From Forficula auricularia (lineage: Eukaryota > Arthropoda > Insecta > Dermaptera > Forficulidae), in NCBI GenBank assembly GCA_024734495.1, contig JALMQS010000187.1, positions 5,936,304-6,000,303 of the forward strand: 64,000 nucleotides of DNA, in the 5' to 3' direction. The notes beneath the pieces were generated by a model that saw only the letters and a program-made list of their open reading frames with translations, did no database searches and was not told where the DNA came from. Shown here in pieces: positions 45,966 through 56,316 of this stretch. Each line of letters opens with the position of its first letter. Within the stretch, counting starts at the first letter, position 1. The translations under genes and the position numbers were made by a program.

Positions 45966-46563
45966 TCATTTTTCTTTTATTGAGATTTTCATCTATCAAT
46001 AATTACTTTAATTAAGAAAAAATCAATTAAGATGAATTTTGATGAGGTCCAGACCTAGCCAGATCGTTTTTTCATCCTCAAAACTTGTTAATAGATTTTG
46101 TTTCATCAAAATCGGTAGGGCTGTTTTCAAAATAGAACCAAGATACAAATATATAAACAAATAAATAAATATATATATATAAATAAATAAATAAATATAC
46201 AATTTTTGCTCGTTTAATAAGAGTAGAGTAGATAGATAGATAAGATTAAAAATGTCTACAAATCCGATCCGGATAAACGAGGTTTTGCTGTATTGAAAAC
46301 GGTGCTGCCATCTTCTGATAATTTGACACTATTACTTCAAACCTAGGGTGGCAGAGTAACTTACCACACCCAAGAGTATAAGTTAAACTTTAATACATAT
46401 ATTATTAGTTTGGAAGTCTATGAAAATACTATAGGTCAAAGTGCAAAATTACATATATACAACAATAAAATAAGTTTGGGAAACGTGAATGCTCGTCAAG
46501 CAAAAATGATAATAGCGATACAATAATAATAATTATAATATTAACAGTGTTGTCATAATACAA

Positions 46564-46886
46564 TTAAACTCTATGTTTCCGGGCCATGTGCACTTCAAGG
46601 TGTATTTTTTGTTTGGCTTTATGCGTACAGTATGGGCATTGAAATCTCGGCTCAACGCCACATTCGTACCGTAGATGCCTAAACAGATGTTGTTTGTTCT
46701 TGTAACAGCGATTGCAACGCGGACACCGATTAGTCCTATCATCACCAATGTTGTGTTCGGCTACAAGATGGCTTTGGAAGTGTTGCATCTGATCAGTATT
46801 GTAATTACAATACGAACAATAATAAATTCCGTTCATCGGCTGATAGGGCGGATATAGATTCATCTCAGGTGGCATTTCAAACATCT
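46564..46886 (-). CDS. lola: Alternative 3' terminal exon with three zinc fingers
   Basis: Acceptor TTTTAAATTGCAG; AG completes a codon, then 107 codons to TAA. The lead MFEMPPEMNLYPPYQPMNGI is proline/methionine-rich. Fingers: C2H2 (CSYCNYNTDQMQHFQSHLVA, ending EH), C2HC (CPRCNRCYKNKQHLFRHLRY, ending EC) and C2H2 (CPYCTHKAKQKIHLEVHMAR, ending KH), linker GVEPRFQ. The second finger carries an extra cysteine (NRCYKN) next to the ligands. The last finger (CPYC.HKAKQK) is the closest here to canonical lola isoforms. Confidence 0.95.
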
Positions 46887-47113
46887 CTGCAATTTAAAAC
46901 AAAAGAGAAAATAATAAATAAATTGATTATTCTCTATCGTTTAAATTAAAATATATATTTTTCTTATACCAGAGAAATTACCCTGGAGAAATACTCTACA
47001 CAGTAACCGTTAAACCACACAAAAAGAACAAATATTTATATATGTTAAAACTAATTTGTGAAATTGCCTATTTCTGGAAATAGGTAACATTTTGCCGAAT
47101 TCATGAATTAAGG

Positions 47114-47853
47114 CAGAGGTTCCCAAAATGTGCGTCGCGGCGCCCCGGGGAACCGCGACCTCTTCACAAGTGCGCCGCGAAGCTTAATAATTAATTGAAG
47201 CAAGACATTTGGCCTAACTAGACAAAAAACAAAGTGAGAAGCTAAAAATTTATTTATTATAGATTTTTATCTCTTACTTACGATTAGACATACAAAACCG
47301 AAAAAATTTGAAATATCAAAGGGTCCCCCTCTGGTCTAAATTTTTGATTTTCATAGAAAAATAATCTATTAATTCTCAAGATATTTTTATCAATTTTAAT
47401 ACAAGAGAATTAAATTTAGAGAGACCAAATACAGAATTTGTTTTGATGTAAAGCTAAGAAATTTAATTTTGACACCCTCGAAAAAATCTGAACTGTATAC
47501 AAAGGGTCCCTCCCCTCTGTGGTCTCAATCCGTGATTTTCATAGAAAAATAAACTATTAATTTTCAAGATATTTTTATGGATTTTAATACAAGAGTAATT
47601 AGAGAGACTAAATACGATATTTGTTTAAATATATGTACTATTATTAATTTTAACAATGGTACTACTGTATATAAAGAGGAAGAGAGAGAGAAATGTAAAT
47701 TACCACCAATTGTACCCAAAATTGTCAATTACTCAAATCTGTTGTACAGCAAGAGCAGGCCCCTTGCTGCACGGCCAAAATAAATAATGGGCGCCATGGA
47801 AAAATTTTAATTGAAAAAAGGCGGCGCGACTCGGAACATTTTGGGAACCCCTG
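47114..47853. mobile_element. hAT-like element with internal duplication
   Basis: Ends CAGAGGTTCCCAAAATGTG and, inverted, CAGGGGTTCCCAAAATGTTC; flanks aattaagg and aattaagc agree at 7 of 8 bases. Inside, a block of about 180 bp (AAAGGGTCCC ... TTTTCATAGAAAAATAA.CTATTAATT) occurs twice in tandem, near 47318 and 47498. Confidence 0.9.
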
Positions 47854-48930
47854 AATTAAGCTAATCGCTTGCCAATTTCCGGATTTAATAAATATAAGTT
47901 ATGATATCAAGTAATAAGTAAAATTAATTTATTATATTAAATGTCAACTAGGGTGATCCTTATTTTGGATATTTTCGAATTTTTACGCTGACAGAGGCTC
48001 ATATGGTTCGAAATAAATAAAAAAAAATATTATCCCCAAAGTCTATCTCCATTTTAACCTGTGCCGCAGAGGTATTAAAAATATTATACAAACATAACCC
48101 ATAAAAATTAAATTACCATGCTTAAGAGGCTGAGAGATACCTTAGATTCAATCTACTTGATTCCAATAGGTTAGATTTTTAGGAATCTTAATAAAATTGT
48201 AGGTATATTATACATAATCCAAAAAGAGAAAAAATGATTCAAAATCAAAATTAAAATCATATATTCATTTATTTTGCATTTTTTTTTTAAATCACTAAAA
48301 ATATAAATATAATTGTTGAGAGTAATCCTCCCTCAAAATCAAAATTATATGGCATAAAATAATGTATTTATACATAAAAATATTTTCTAATTTATGGTGA
48401 ACATATAATAACGACACGAGAGAATTTTGTGATTTACCATATATATGAAATATAATTATAAGCTTTCTACGAAAATAATTTAAATCTTATAATTTACTAG
48501 CTGCAAACATTGCACTAGATTTACAATAAAAAATACCTGAGTAACACCAATTTTAATGATTTTTTTCTTTACCCAAAATGGTGTAACATTTGTGAAATCA
48601 CGATATTATTTCGCATGCTTGAATTTATATAATATAATATAGCACGAATAGCGTTTACTTTCTTTATAATATAATAATATAGAAATATATACTTATACAA
48701 ATACATTTATATAAATACAATTGAGGTAGTAGTATTGGAATATTGTTTTATACTTTAAATATATAAATATATTTATTTATTAATCTAGTTTTTAAAATAA
48801 ATTTATAAAATACATTAACAGAAAATAAAATTAAATGTTCATTTCTTCATTGAATGATAAAATGTTCAAATTATGAAGCTTTTAACGCAAACTTATTAAA
48901 TAAAAAAAAATAACAACAATAATAATTATA

Positions 48931-49188
48931 CAGTCAAATTTCGTTATAATAAATACCGAAACAACGATATTTTTATTATAAAGAATTGTTTTTATGGTTC
49001 TGACTTAGTAGCAATGCTGGTAGAATATACTCTATATACGAGGGTATATATAAATATATATAATTGGTTGTATTTGTGAATAAAAAATGTGTTAATTCAC
49101 CAGTTTAAAAAAAACTTTTTTCCATTAAAGCTTATAGTTTAACAAGGCCTTTAGACGCTCTTGAATTGAATATTTGGATATTTGACTG
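48931..49188. mobile_element. TA-flanked (TcMar-like) MITE
   Basis: Ends CAGTCAAATTTCGTTATAAT and, inverted, CAGTCAAATATCCAAATATT, flanked by TA. 258 bp, non-coding. Confidence 0.8.
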
Positions 49189-50157
49189 TATTAATAATAA
49201 TAATAATAAAAGATTTTACTTAGAATTATACCCTAGACATTTTCTAGAATCTTACGAGGGTGTTGTGATCATTAAAAAATAAAAATAAATGGAATTTAAA
49301 ATTTCACTCCTTCTGGAATTTCAGAAAAAATATTTTGATTAATTATTATAGTCGAGTCCATCAGGAACAAGCCCACATATGGATGAGGTTTTTGGAAGTA
49401 ATTATTTCTAGTATGCTTTTCCATTAGTTAGCATATAGGTATATAGAATGTGTGGTTTTATTACTAATAATGGAAATCTGGTTTGTACTTTGCATTCCTC
49501 GTCACTGCAAATTAAATAATAAATAACTACCCTGTTGTGGAAAACGTTTCATTATTATTTATTATGTAGATATATAAATACTACCATGGCATATGTTCTA
49601 ATGAAATACAATCAATAAGCAATCAATAATCCCTCTTCTGCCTAAAGCTTCATTTATTCTAAAGATAAAAAGTATTTCGTAGACAAATTAGTAACGAATC
49701 TAATCATTCCTTCGGTAATTTGTATATTCTTATGACTGGGACTGAAATTTTACTCATGAATCCTTCAAACCTTCATTTCTTCAAGACTTATTCCACGACT
49801 CCACTAATGTCTTTTTTTTAAGTACATATGCAAGAATTTTTCGCCTTCTTGCTTTAAAAAAATAAATAAATGATGGTCACTCATTATCTCCGCTAGATCC
49901 CTAATTATTTAAAGTAGTAAAAATAAGAGGTGGCTTTAAAAAATTCCAAGGAAATGTAAAATGCGTTTTTTTATGGTTTAGAATATCATAATTACAGAAA
50001 AAAGTAATTTTTAATGGAAAAGATTTTGTTTTGCCGAGAGGAGCAGAATTGTTGATTCATAAAGAAATTCCAATGAAGTTGTACTCTACTTGATGCAAAT
50101 AAACATAAACATATACATACATATATATACAAAAATATAAATATGTATATAATTTGT

Positions 50158-50203
50158 TTGAGACTATAGTTTCGAAGCTTAGACCTTCATCATCAGTCTT
50201 TTA
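50158..50203 (-). ncRNA. Hammerhead-like RNA motif (left arm)
   Basis: Stem I AGA/TCT, core CTGATGAT, stem II GAAG/CTTC with a 7-nt loop, GAAA, ACTATAGT, then C (GUC). Intact. Confidence 0.55.
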
Positions 50204-50402
50204 ATTATAAATTTGTTATTTGTTATTTCTCTCGGGGTCAATTATCTGATTGGTTATAGAAAATTGGTCTTAATGTTATAGCAAGCCAGCCAAATAAACG
50301 ATTTTATTTATGGCTAGCTTGGTACAACAACAAAACAAATTTTTCTATAATCAATCGGATAATTAACCTCATGAGAAATAAGGGATAAAATATCTATAAT
50401 GA

Positions 50403-50440
50403 AAAAGACTGATGATGAAGGTGTTCTCGAAACTAAGCAA
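50403..50440 (+). ncRNA. Hammerhead-like RNA motif (right arm, decayed)
   Basis: Core CTGATGAT intact; stem II is reduced to GA(A)G/(T)CTC-type pairing, GAAA present, and the stem III palindrome truncated to ACTAAGC. Confidence 0.35.
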
Positions 50441-50528
50441 TAACAATTAAATTATATATATATATATATTAAAGTATATTTGGTATACCTATATAATATA
50501 TAAAAATAAATACAAATTAAAAATATAA

Positions 50529-51268
50529 AAACAATCTTCAAAACGTTTATTTTAACTCCAAACGCTTCGTGAGAATTTCTCGCTTTTACAATAAAAAATT
50601 TGTAATTAAAAAATAAAAAAAAATCGAATGTTTTCTACATTTGATTCAATCGCGAATCAAATGCAGGGAATTTATGTCAAATATTGAGTGAAAATAATAT
50701 TTGAACTTATATATTTCTAACTTGAAATAATGATCTTAAATAAATTTTTATAATTTTTCTAACTAATACTTAACTTAGAAATAAGTTCAGATATTATTTT
50801 CACTCAATATTTGACAAAAATTCCCTACATTTGATTCGCGATTGAATCAAATATAGAAAACATTCGGTTAATTAATGGCAAGCATCTAACATACATGCTA
50901 ATAGATCTAGCGCTCTGGACTGGGAGATTAAATATATAACATCTGAGATTTCAAATTCACTTGGTGATCCATCCTAATGTCTAGCGGGCTATACGCGAAA
51001 TGACGTTGGATTGTAGCTAAGTGGATTACATATTTTTCTCTCTTGGTCCAGACTTAAGACTCCGCAGACTTCAATAGCGTAATCCGCAGTAGTCTCGCGA
51101 TAAATATCTTTTTCAAAAACAATTCTCATGGATATAGCAATTATTCTTTGTTATATTAGTTAGAAAAATTATAAAAATTTATTTAAGAAAAAAAGGTGCT
51201 TTTCCATTGATAAAGGAGAAATTCTCCCGACACGTTTGGAATTAAAAGAAACGTTTTGAAGATTGTTT
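50529..51268. mobile_element. Foldback F6 enclosing an F3 copy
   Basis: Outer arms ACAATCTTCAAAACGTTT and their inverse AAACGTTTTGAAGATTGT, with GAGAATTTCTC/GGAGAAATTCTCC inside each. Between them lies an F3 copy (about 50623-51180) in which 50795-51116 is nearly identical to 32770-33110. Degenerate U3-A8-type hammerhead-like motifs sit in both outer arms (51200-51240, TTGATAAA ... GACA; 50555-50590). Confidence 0.75.
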
Positions 51269-51304
51269 TTTAAAAGATTCGTATTTATTTTAATTATAAA
51301 ACAA

Positions 51305-51316
51305 TTAATAATTTTT

Positions 51317-51350
<34 letters not shown>
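51305..51350. repeat. (TA)n microsatellite
   Basis: About 14 consecutive TA units. A shorter one is at about 41083-41106. Confidence 0.85.
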
Positions 51351-51353
<3 letters not shown>

Positions 51354-51542
51354 AATTAATTTGAATCAAACAGAGGACAACCTTAGTGTTTGATTTTATG
51401 AATGAACAACTCTGCTAATCTCGTCAATATATATATTTTCATTAAAATTAAAGTTTTTGCCGAGAGTAGCAGAATTTTTATATATTGAAGGAGACAATAA
51501 TGAGTGTCTTCTGCTGGAATTATAAATTTTATTTATTTATAA

Positions 51543-51588
51543 TGAGACTATAGTTTCGAGGGCTTTGCCCTCTTCATCAATCTATTAC
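51543..51588 (-). ncRNA. Hammerhead-like RNA motif (F1 copy 2, left arm)
   Basis: Core TTGATGAA (C3 to U), perfect stem II GAGGGC/GCCCTC with loop AAA, GAAA, ACTATAGT, C. Confidence 0.5.
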
Positions 51589-51640
51589 AATGTATTCACA
51601 GGAATTAATTTATGATATTATTATTTCCTGTGAATCCATT

Positions 51641-51690
51641 GTAATAGACTGATGAAGAGGGCAAAGCCTCGAAACTATATTCTCGTTATA
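51641..51690 (+). ncRNA. Hammerhead-like RNA motif (F1 copy 2, right arm)
   Basis: Core CTGATGAA, stem II GAGGGC/GCCTC (one base lost), GAAA, ACTATATT instead of ACTATAGT. Stem III is broken at one pair. Confidence 0.45.
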
Positions 51691-52043
51691 AATAAATAAA
51701 ATTTATAATTCCAGCAGAAGACCCACTCTTTTATTGTCTCCTTCAATATATATATTTTCAACTAGAAAAATCGATAAATAAAACAGAGTCAAAAGTTGTA
51801 GAAACATTAAGGCAATGTTTTGGATTGATTTAAACATTTGAATAATTAATATTTGATAAAAATATTTAAATTTTTAATAAATTATGAAAAATCGCCAAGA
51901 GCGTTTCTTGAATAATTTCTTTTTTTCTTATCGAAGATAAATTCGAGTATTTATTTCAAACTAATTTCTTTCTTTCTAGAATGTTTTATTTTCGAGCTTT
52001 TATCTATCTCTCTATCATTTTTAACAGAACTCTTTGTCGACAG

Positions 52044-52124
52044 GTCGGGGTTCGCTTTAGTTTGGCAATTGCGAGGGAAGAAGCAACAGCTCCCTTCTAC
52101 CGAATACCGGCTAGGCTACTCATG
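52044..52124 (+). CDS. Candidate plus-strand internal exon 2
   Basis: Preceded by CTCTTTGTCGACAG and followed by GTAAAT on the plus strand. It is 81 bp, divisible by three and much richer in G+C than its flanks. Two frames are open: phase 0 reads VGVRFSLAIAREEATAPFYR and on to LLM; the frame continuing from the candidate at 8655-8762 reads SGFALVWQLRGKKQQLPSTE and on to GYSW. I recognise neither. It is not complementary to any zinc-finger exon. It could instead be an exon of a long non-coding antisense RNA. Confidence 0.35.
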
Positions 52125-53461
52125 GTAAATACACCCCTAATCTAATTGATTTAATTAACTTCTAGTTGAATATTATTTTGTTGATTATTATTTATTATTA
52201 TGCACATCACATCCATGTTCAGAATGAATTCATTCTGGTGCGTGCTTGGAAATTTTTGATCTATAAACAATTAACAAATATTTTCAACGTTTTAAACTTA
52301 TACAAGCAAATATAATTAATTTTTTACACATTTTTACATCTAAAATATTTTATTTTTATTAGAATTTAAAAAAATTAAATTCTTAAAATATAAATAATAA
52401 TTGATCAGAATGAAATTTGAAAATTAAATTTCTCTTTCTAAAATATTAAAATTAATAAGATATTCAGTGTTTGAAAATTTCAGGTAGAAAATGGTCTTTT
52501 TTAAACGAAAAATCACTTTAGATTCAATTTTCATGTTTATTATTAGTTCCCTAATAAAAGTAAGGTAACTAGAATTTCGAAGTTTTTTTAAAATAAATTA
52601 TATTTACTCAAAGGTAATATTATTTGAAAGAAATTATACTAAACATGTAGACTAATTTATAAGGGGAGTTTTATTTGAATCACACATAGTAAAATTTAAA
52701 GATATTTATTTGTTGATAAAACAACAAATAACACAATAAAGAATTACTTTTCGATCGATTGACTAATTCTGCGATCGAAACGCCATAATCATGTAATTTA
52801 TTATTTGTTGTTTTATCAATAAATAAATAAATATCTTTAAAATCTACTACGTGTGATTCAAATAAAATTTCTTTTAAAAAATTCATCCATAAAAATGAAA
52901 GCTTTTATAATGGGCTAATTTGCAGTCATATTTATTCGTAAGACATGTTTTTTTATTCAAAATTTTCCCCCAATTGAAAAATTTATTGAAACAATTAAAA
53001 AGACATTGCTGTAAATATGGACATGGGTAGGGAGTGGAGACTCGATGCCCAAATTTTTGTAAAAATAATAATTATGTAAATTTTTAAAAATAAACACATT
53101 TTGTTCAAAAAAATGTATTCCAATTTTCGGGGAATTGCAAATAAATACAGCTAAGTGGAGATTATTGATTGTATTTATAGAATATTGGTAAAATTATCTC
53201 AAATAAGGTGAAATATGGTAATCTTAGGGGTAATGAAAGCTCGATAAACATATCAATGAAATTCAATCAAACATGTTGTTATATAAAAAAAAAAAAAAAA
53301 AAAAACTATTTCTATTAAACTAGAAAATGTTTTATTTAATTAATAATCTGTAGAATTTAAATGTCCAACAATCAACTAATAAATAAATATATTTTGGGGT
53401 AAAAAGTTCCCCGATCTCAGCATTATTACATAAGCCATGGTAGTGTATATAGAATAATATA

Positions 53462-54049
53462 CAGGGTGATTCATCGGTCTGTCCTCTCTTTATAACTCTT
53501 ATAACTCTTTTATTTTAAGTCAGAGAGAAAAACTCTTCAAATATAATTTATATGATATATTATTGTCCATCCACGCACCATATGCATTTGTATACAGAGT
53601 GCTCGGTTACAGGGCGCAACAATATCTAACTTTATATTTTTCAATGGAACACCCTATATATACATATTTATTTTGATAGTAAATTAGATTCCCTTTAAAA
53701 AAGTATCACGTAATAAGGGGTCTAAAATTAGAAATTAAGAATGTAATAACTTGATACAAAAAAGTAAATAACTTATTAATTTATAATTTTAGACCCCTAT
53801 TACTTAATACTTTTTTAAAGGGAATCTAGTTTACTATCAAAATAAATGAATATATATAGGGTGTTCCATTGAGAAATATAAAGTTAGATATTGTTGCGCT
53901 TAAACAGAGCACCCTGTATACAAATGCATATGGTACGTAGATAGACAATAATATATCATAAAATTATATTTGAAGAGTTTTTCTCTCTGACTTAAAATAA
54001 AAAAGAGTTATAAGAGTTATAAAGAGAAGACAGACCGATGAAACACCCT
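53462..54049. mobile_element. Large palindromic element
   Basis: Ends CAGGGTGATTCATCGGTCTG and, inverted, AGGGTGTTTCATCGGTCTG, bordered by TA. The arms of about 280 bp are almost fully complementary, including a second GGGTGTTCCATTG-type end inside. The centre is near 53755. Confidence 0.8.
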
Positions 54050-54315
54050 ATATAGTAAAAAGAGAAAGGGTTGAGAAGAATCTTAATGGGTAAAACAAAG
54101 CAATTAAATAACTATTGAGGGTTTGAAGCATTTTATACAGGTTTTTCTACAAATCAAAGCTTGAGCAAATTAGTTTAAGGAAAAAAATAAATTAGATTTA
54201 GAATCGACTTTTGTAAAGAGAGATTTCTTCACTTGTGGACATGACTATAAAATATGGAAATTTTTAAAATATACTGATTTGGAAATTGGTATACCTAGAA
54301 TTTAAAAATAAATAA

Positions 54316-54662
54316 TCAATCAGCATACTGATGAATTCGCATCATGTGCCTCTTTAAATTGCATTTATGTTTACAATGGAAGCTACAAAGCTTGCAGACA
54401 AATTTGGGTTCAACCCCGCACTCATATCGCAGATGGCGACTCAGGTCACCCTTGTTCTTATAAGTACGATGACATCTTAGACACGAATTGGTATCCTTGT
54501 TTAACATATGAACGTTGTCAATATGTTTTTGAAGGTTTCGTGGTGAATTACAAATAACACCACAATAGGAGCAACTCTCTCTGAGAAAACTTTTCGAATT
54601 TTCTACTAATTCACATTCAGAAGTGAAAAGTCCAGAAAGCGGAACGAATTCATCAAAAGAGT
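54316..54662 (-). CDS. lola: Alternative 3' terminal exon with three zinc fingers (pair A)
   Basis: Acceptor CTTTTTTCTTACAG; AC completes a codon, then 115 codons with stop. An acidic lead (SFDEFVPLSGLFTSECELVE) precedes C2H2 (CSYCGVICNSPRNLQKHIDN, ending VH), C2HC (CLRCHRTYKNKGDLSRHLRY, ending EC) and C2H2 (CKLCSFHCKHKCNLKRHMMR, ending IH), linker GVEPKFV. The last two fingers are nearly the same as in the exon at 59572-59885, while the first finger and lead differ more. It ends IHQYAD. Confidence 0.95.
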
Positions 54663-55217
54663 CTGTAAGAAAAAAGACAAACAAAGAAATTGATTAATAA
54701 AATTGAAAATTCTACCATTATATATTAACATCAATTTGTATCTACTTTTTTTAAACATAAAATTAAAAAAAAAATATATATGATAAAGTAAAAAAAAAAA
54801 AAAATGATCATCTCAAGAGACAAACAAAGAATTGGGTGGATTAATTGATTATAAATTAATAAATTAATTAGACATTTTGAGGATGTTAGCACTACGCATT
54901 GAAATTTCGTCCAGGACCACCTTTAAAAAAGACACTATATAACTACGAGAAATGTTTAATATTAGTCAGATTGAGCGGAGTGGAAGGATTAAAGAGGTAA
55001 GAAGAAATACAAGAATAATTTATATATTATATAGTTTATTATACAGAAAAAATGGAAAAATATAACAAATACTAACGGGTAGTTTTTTTTAATATATGTG
55101 GGTAAGTGAAAACGGAGCAAGAATATATAGTTTGACTTTTCCTTTGTCTGGACGTTTATAATTCATATGAACTGGGAAAGAGATTTAGATGCTGAGTTAG
55201 AAAAGCATATTTTGTTA

Positions 55218-55386
55218 GGTTGCCTATACACTAGGCTCTCGATAGAGCGAACTGCCCGCTAATCAGAATAAAGTGGCTTAAGTGTCACTTATTTCAAAAC
55301 AATTGGACTAAGCTGCACTTGTGGGCATGCCAACTTTAATCTGGATTAGCGGACAGTCTTCTCTAGCTAGTAGTGTATTTGCACCC
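55218..55386. mobile_element. PIF/Harbinger-like MITE
   Basis: Ends GGTTGCCTATACACTAG and, inverted, GGGTGCAAATACACTACTAG, flanked by TTA on both sides. The arms extend through CCGCTAATC and AAAGT(T)GGC. 169 bp. Confidence 0.8.
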
Positions 55387-56034
55387 TTAGAGTGCGGAGC
55401 TAATTCATGCAAGAGACCAATTCTCATTAGAAATCAAACAAACATGGAAAAGAGATCCACAAAGTAAAATATACTAACTGTCTGTCTGCCCTTGTGGTCT
55501 TTCAAAAAATTATTATTAAAAAACGAATATGAATTTTCTTCTATTAGCTTAATTACTTAATAATAATATAATATAAAATTAATGAATTCTGTTTTAAGAC
55601 AAAACAAGAATTTTTAGGTGTAGTAATGGAAATTTATTTTCTTATAGTTTAATCAAACGCCCTTGTGTGTCGAAGGCTATCGGGACGTTTGAAAGTTAAC
55701 ATAGAGTTTCGGGTGATATCAATTTAAACAAATGTCTGAAAATTACTACGAAATTAAGGGTTAAAACATATTTTTTGAAGAAAAATCTCATCAAAAATAC
55801 TTAAACTAATGGTTTCTCTCAATGAATTTAGTAAGTACAATTTAGAAAGAATTTATCTTGTTTATATATTTTAGGATTTTTAATAAACACCAAAGCATAC
55901 GTTTATGCTTTGTTAAATAGAAATAAATAAATTGAGATTTAATCGAGGAAAAAATATTTTTATAGGTTGAAATTTTACAGACAAAATGATATAATTAATA
56001 TTTAGCTGGTTTCAATCGAAACTCTTTAATTTGT

Positions 56035-56080
56035 CAAACATCGACGCTATAACGTCATCAGTCTTTTTAAAGACTAAACA
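56035..56080 (-). ncRNA. Hammerhead-like RNA motif, decayed
   Basis: Core CTGATGA followed directly by stem II ACG/CGT-like GACG/CGTC with loop TTATAG; GAAA is replaced by GATG. Probably inactive. Confidence 0.3.
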
Positions 56081-56316
56081 GTCTTAAATGTTAGTTTAAA
56101 CTTTGGTGATTTTCACATTTTTGAGAATATAACGATACGATTGTAATTATTATTGTTATAAAAACCAACAGAATTGTTGAGATCTTTTGCATTTTTCAAC
56201 GATGTCAGAGAAAATTAGGGTTAATAAGCGTCAAAGCCCGAAAGAAAAAAAGAAAAGTAGGAAATAAGCGATTAGGTTGTTATTTATTGAATTGGAAAAT
56301 TCTCAACAATATAAAA

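Larger units (their letters stand above)
44437..46290. mobile_element. Tigger/pogo-like (TcMar) element with internal insertions
   Basis: Ends CAGTAGAACCTCGTTTATCC and, inverted, CAGCAAAACCTCGTTTATCC, flanked by TA. Near the left end the TIR motif recurs (AAACCAGATAATCGAAAATCC). No transposase ORF. The interior holds a foldback (45358-45510), a C-rich tract (45027-45165), a tRNA-like piece (45898-45965) and the 25-bp repeat TTGCTCGTTTAATAAGAGTA at 44968 and 46207. Confidence 0.8.
43147..46563. other. 3.4-kb spacer
   Basis: Mostly occupied by one long Tigger-like element (44437-46290). 43150-44430 is AT-rich and shows nothing I can name. Confidence 0.5.
50155..50445. mobile_element. Foldback with inverted hammerhead-like motifs
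   Basis: Arms GACTATAGTTTCGAAG and the mirrored CTTCATCATCAGTC/GACTGATGATGAAG, then ATTATCTGATTGGTTATAGA and inner arms GCTAGC/GCCAGCC. The arms have diverged, with one motif decayed. Confidence 0.7.
51485..51746. mobile_element. Foldback F1, second copy
   Basis: Ends TTGAAGGAGACAATAATGAG and, inverted, TTGAAGGAGACAATAAAAGA, near-identical to the copy at 16680-16922 throughout. Flanked by ATATAT-type sequence on both sides, so the duplication length is ambiguous. Confidence 0.85.
46887..54315. other. 7.4-kb spacer
   Basis: Contains an hAT-like element, a TA-flanked element, three foldbacks with hammerhead-like motifs, a plus-strand exon candidate and a large palindrome, all listed. 47.9-48.9, 49.2-50.1 and 52.2-53.4 kb are AT-rich with only short inverted repeats (for example 52680-52870, AAGATATTTATTTGTTGATA and its inverse). 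Confidence 0.5.

Noticed and set aside
54320..54345. CTGATGAATTCGCATCAT as another hammerhead core
   Set aside because: It lies in the coding end of a zinc-finger exon and has no GAAA box or stems.
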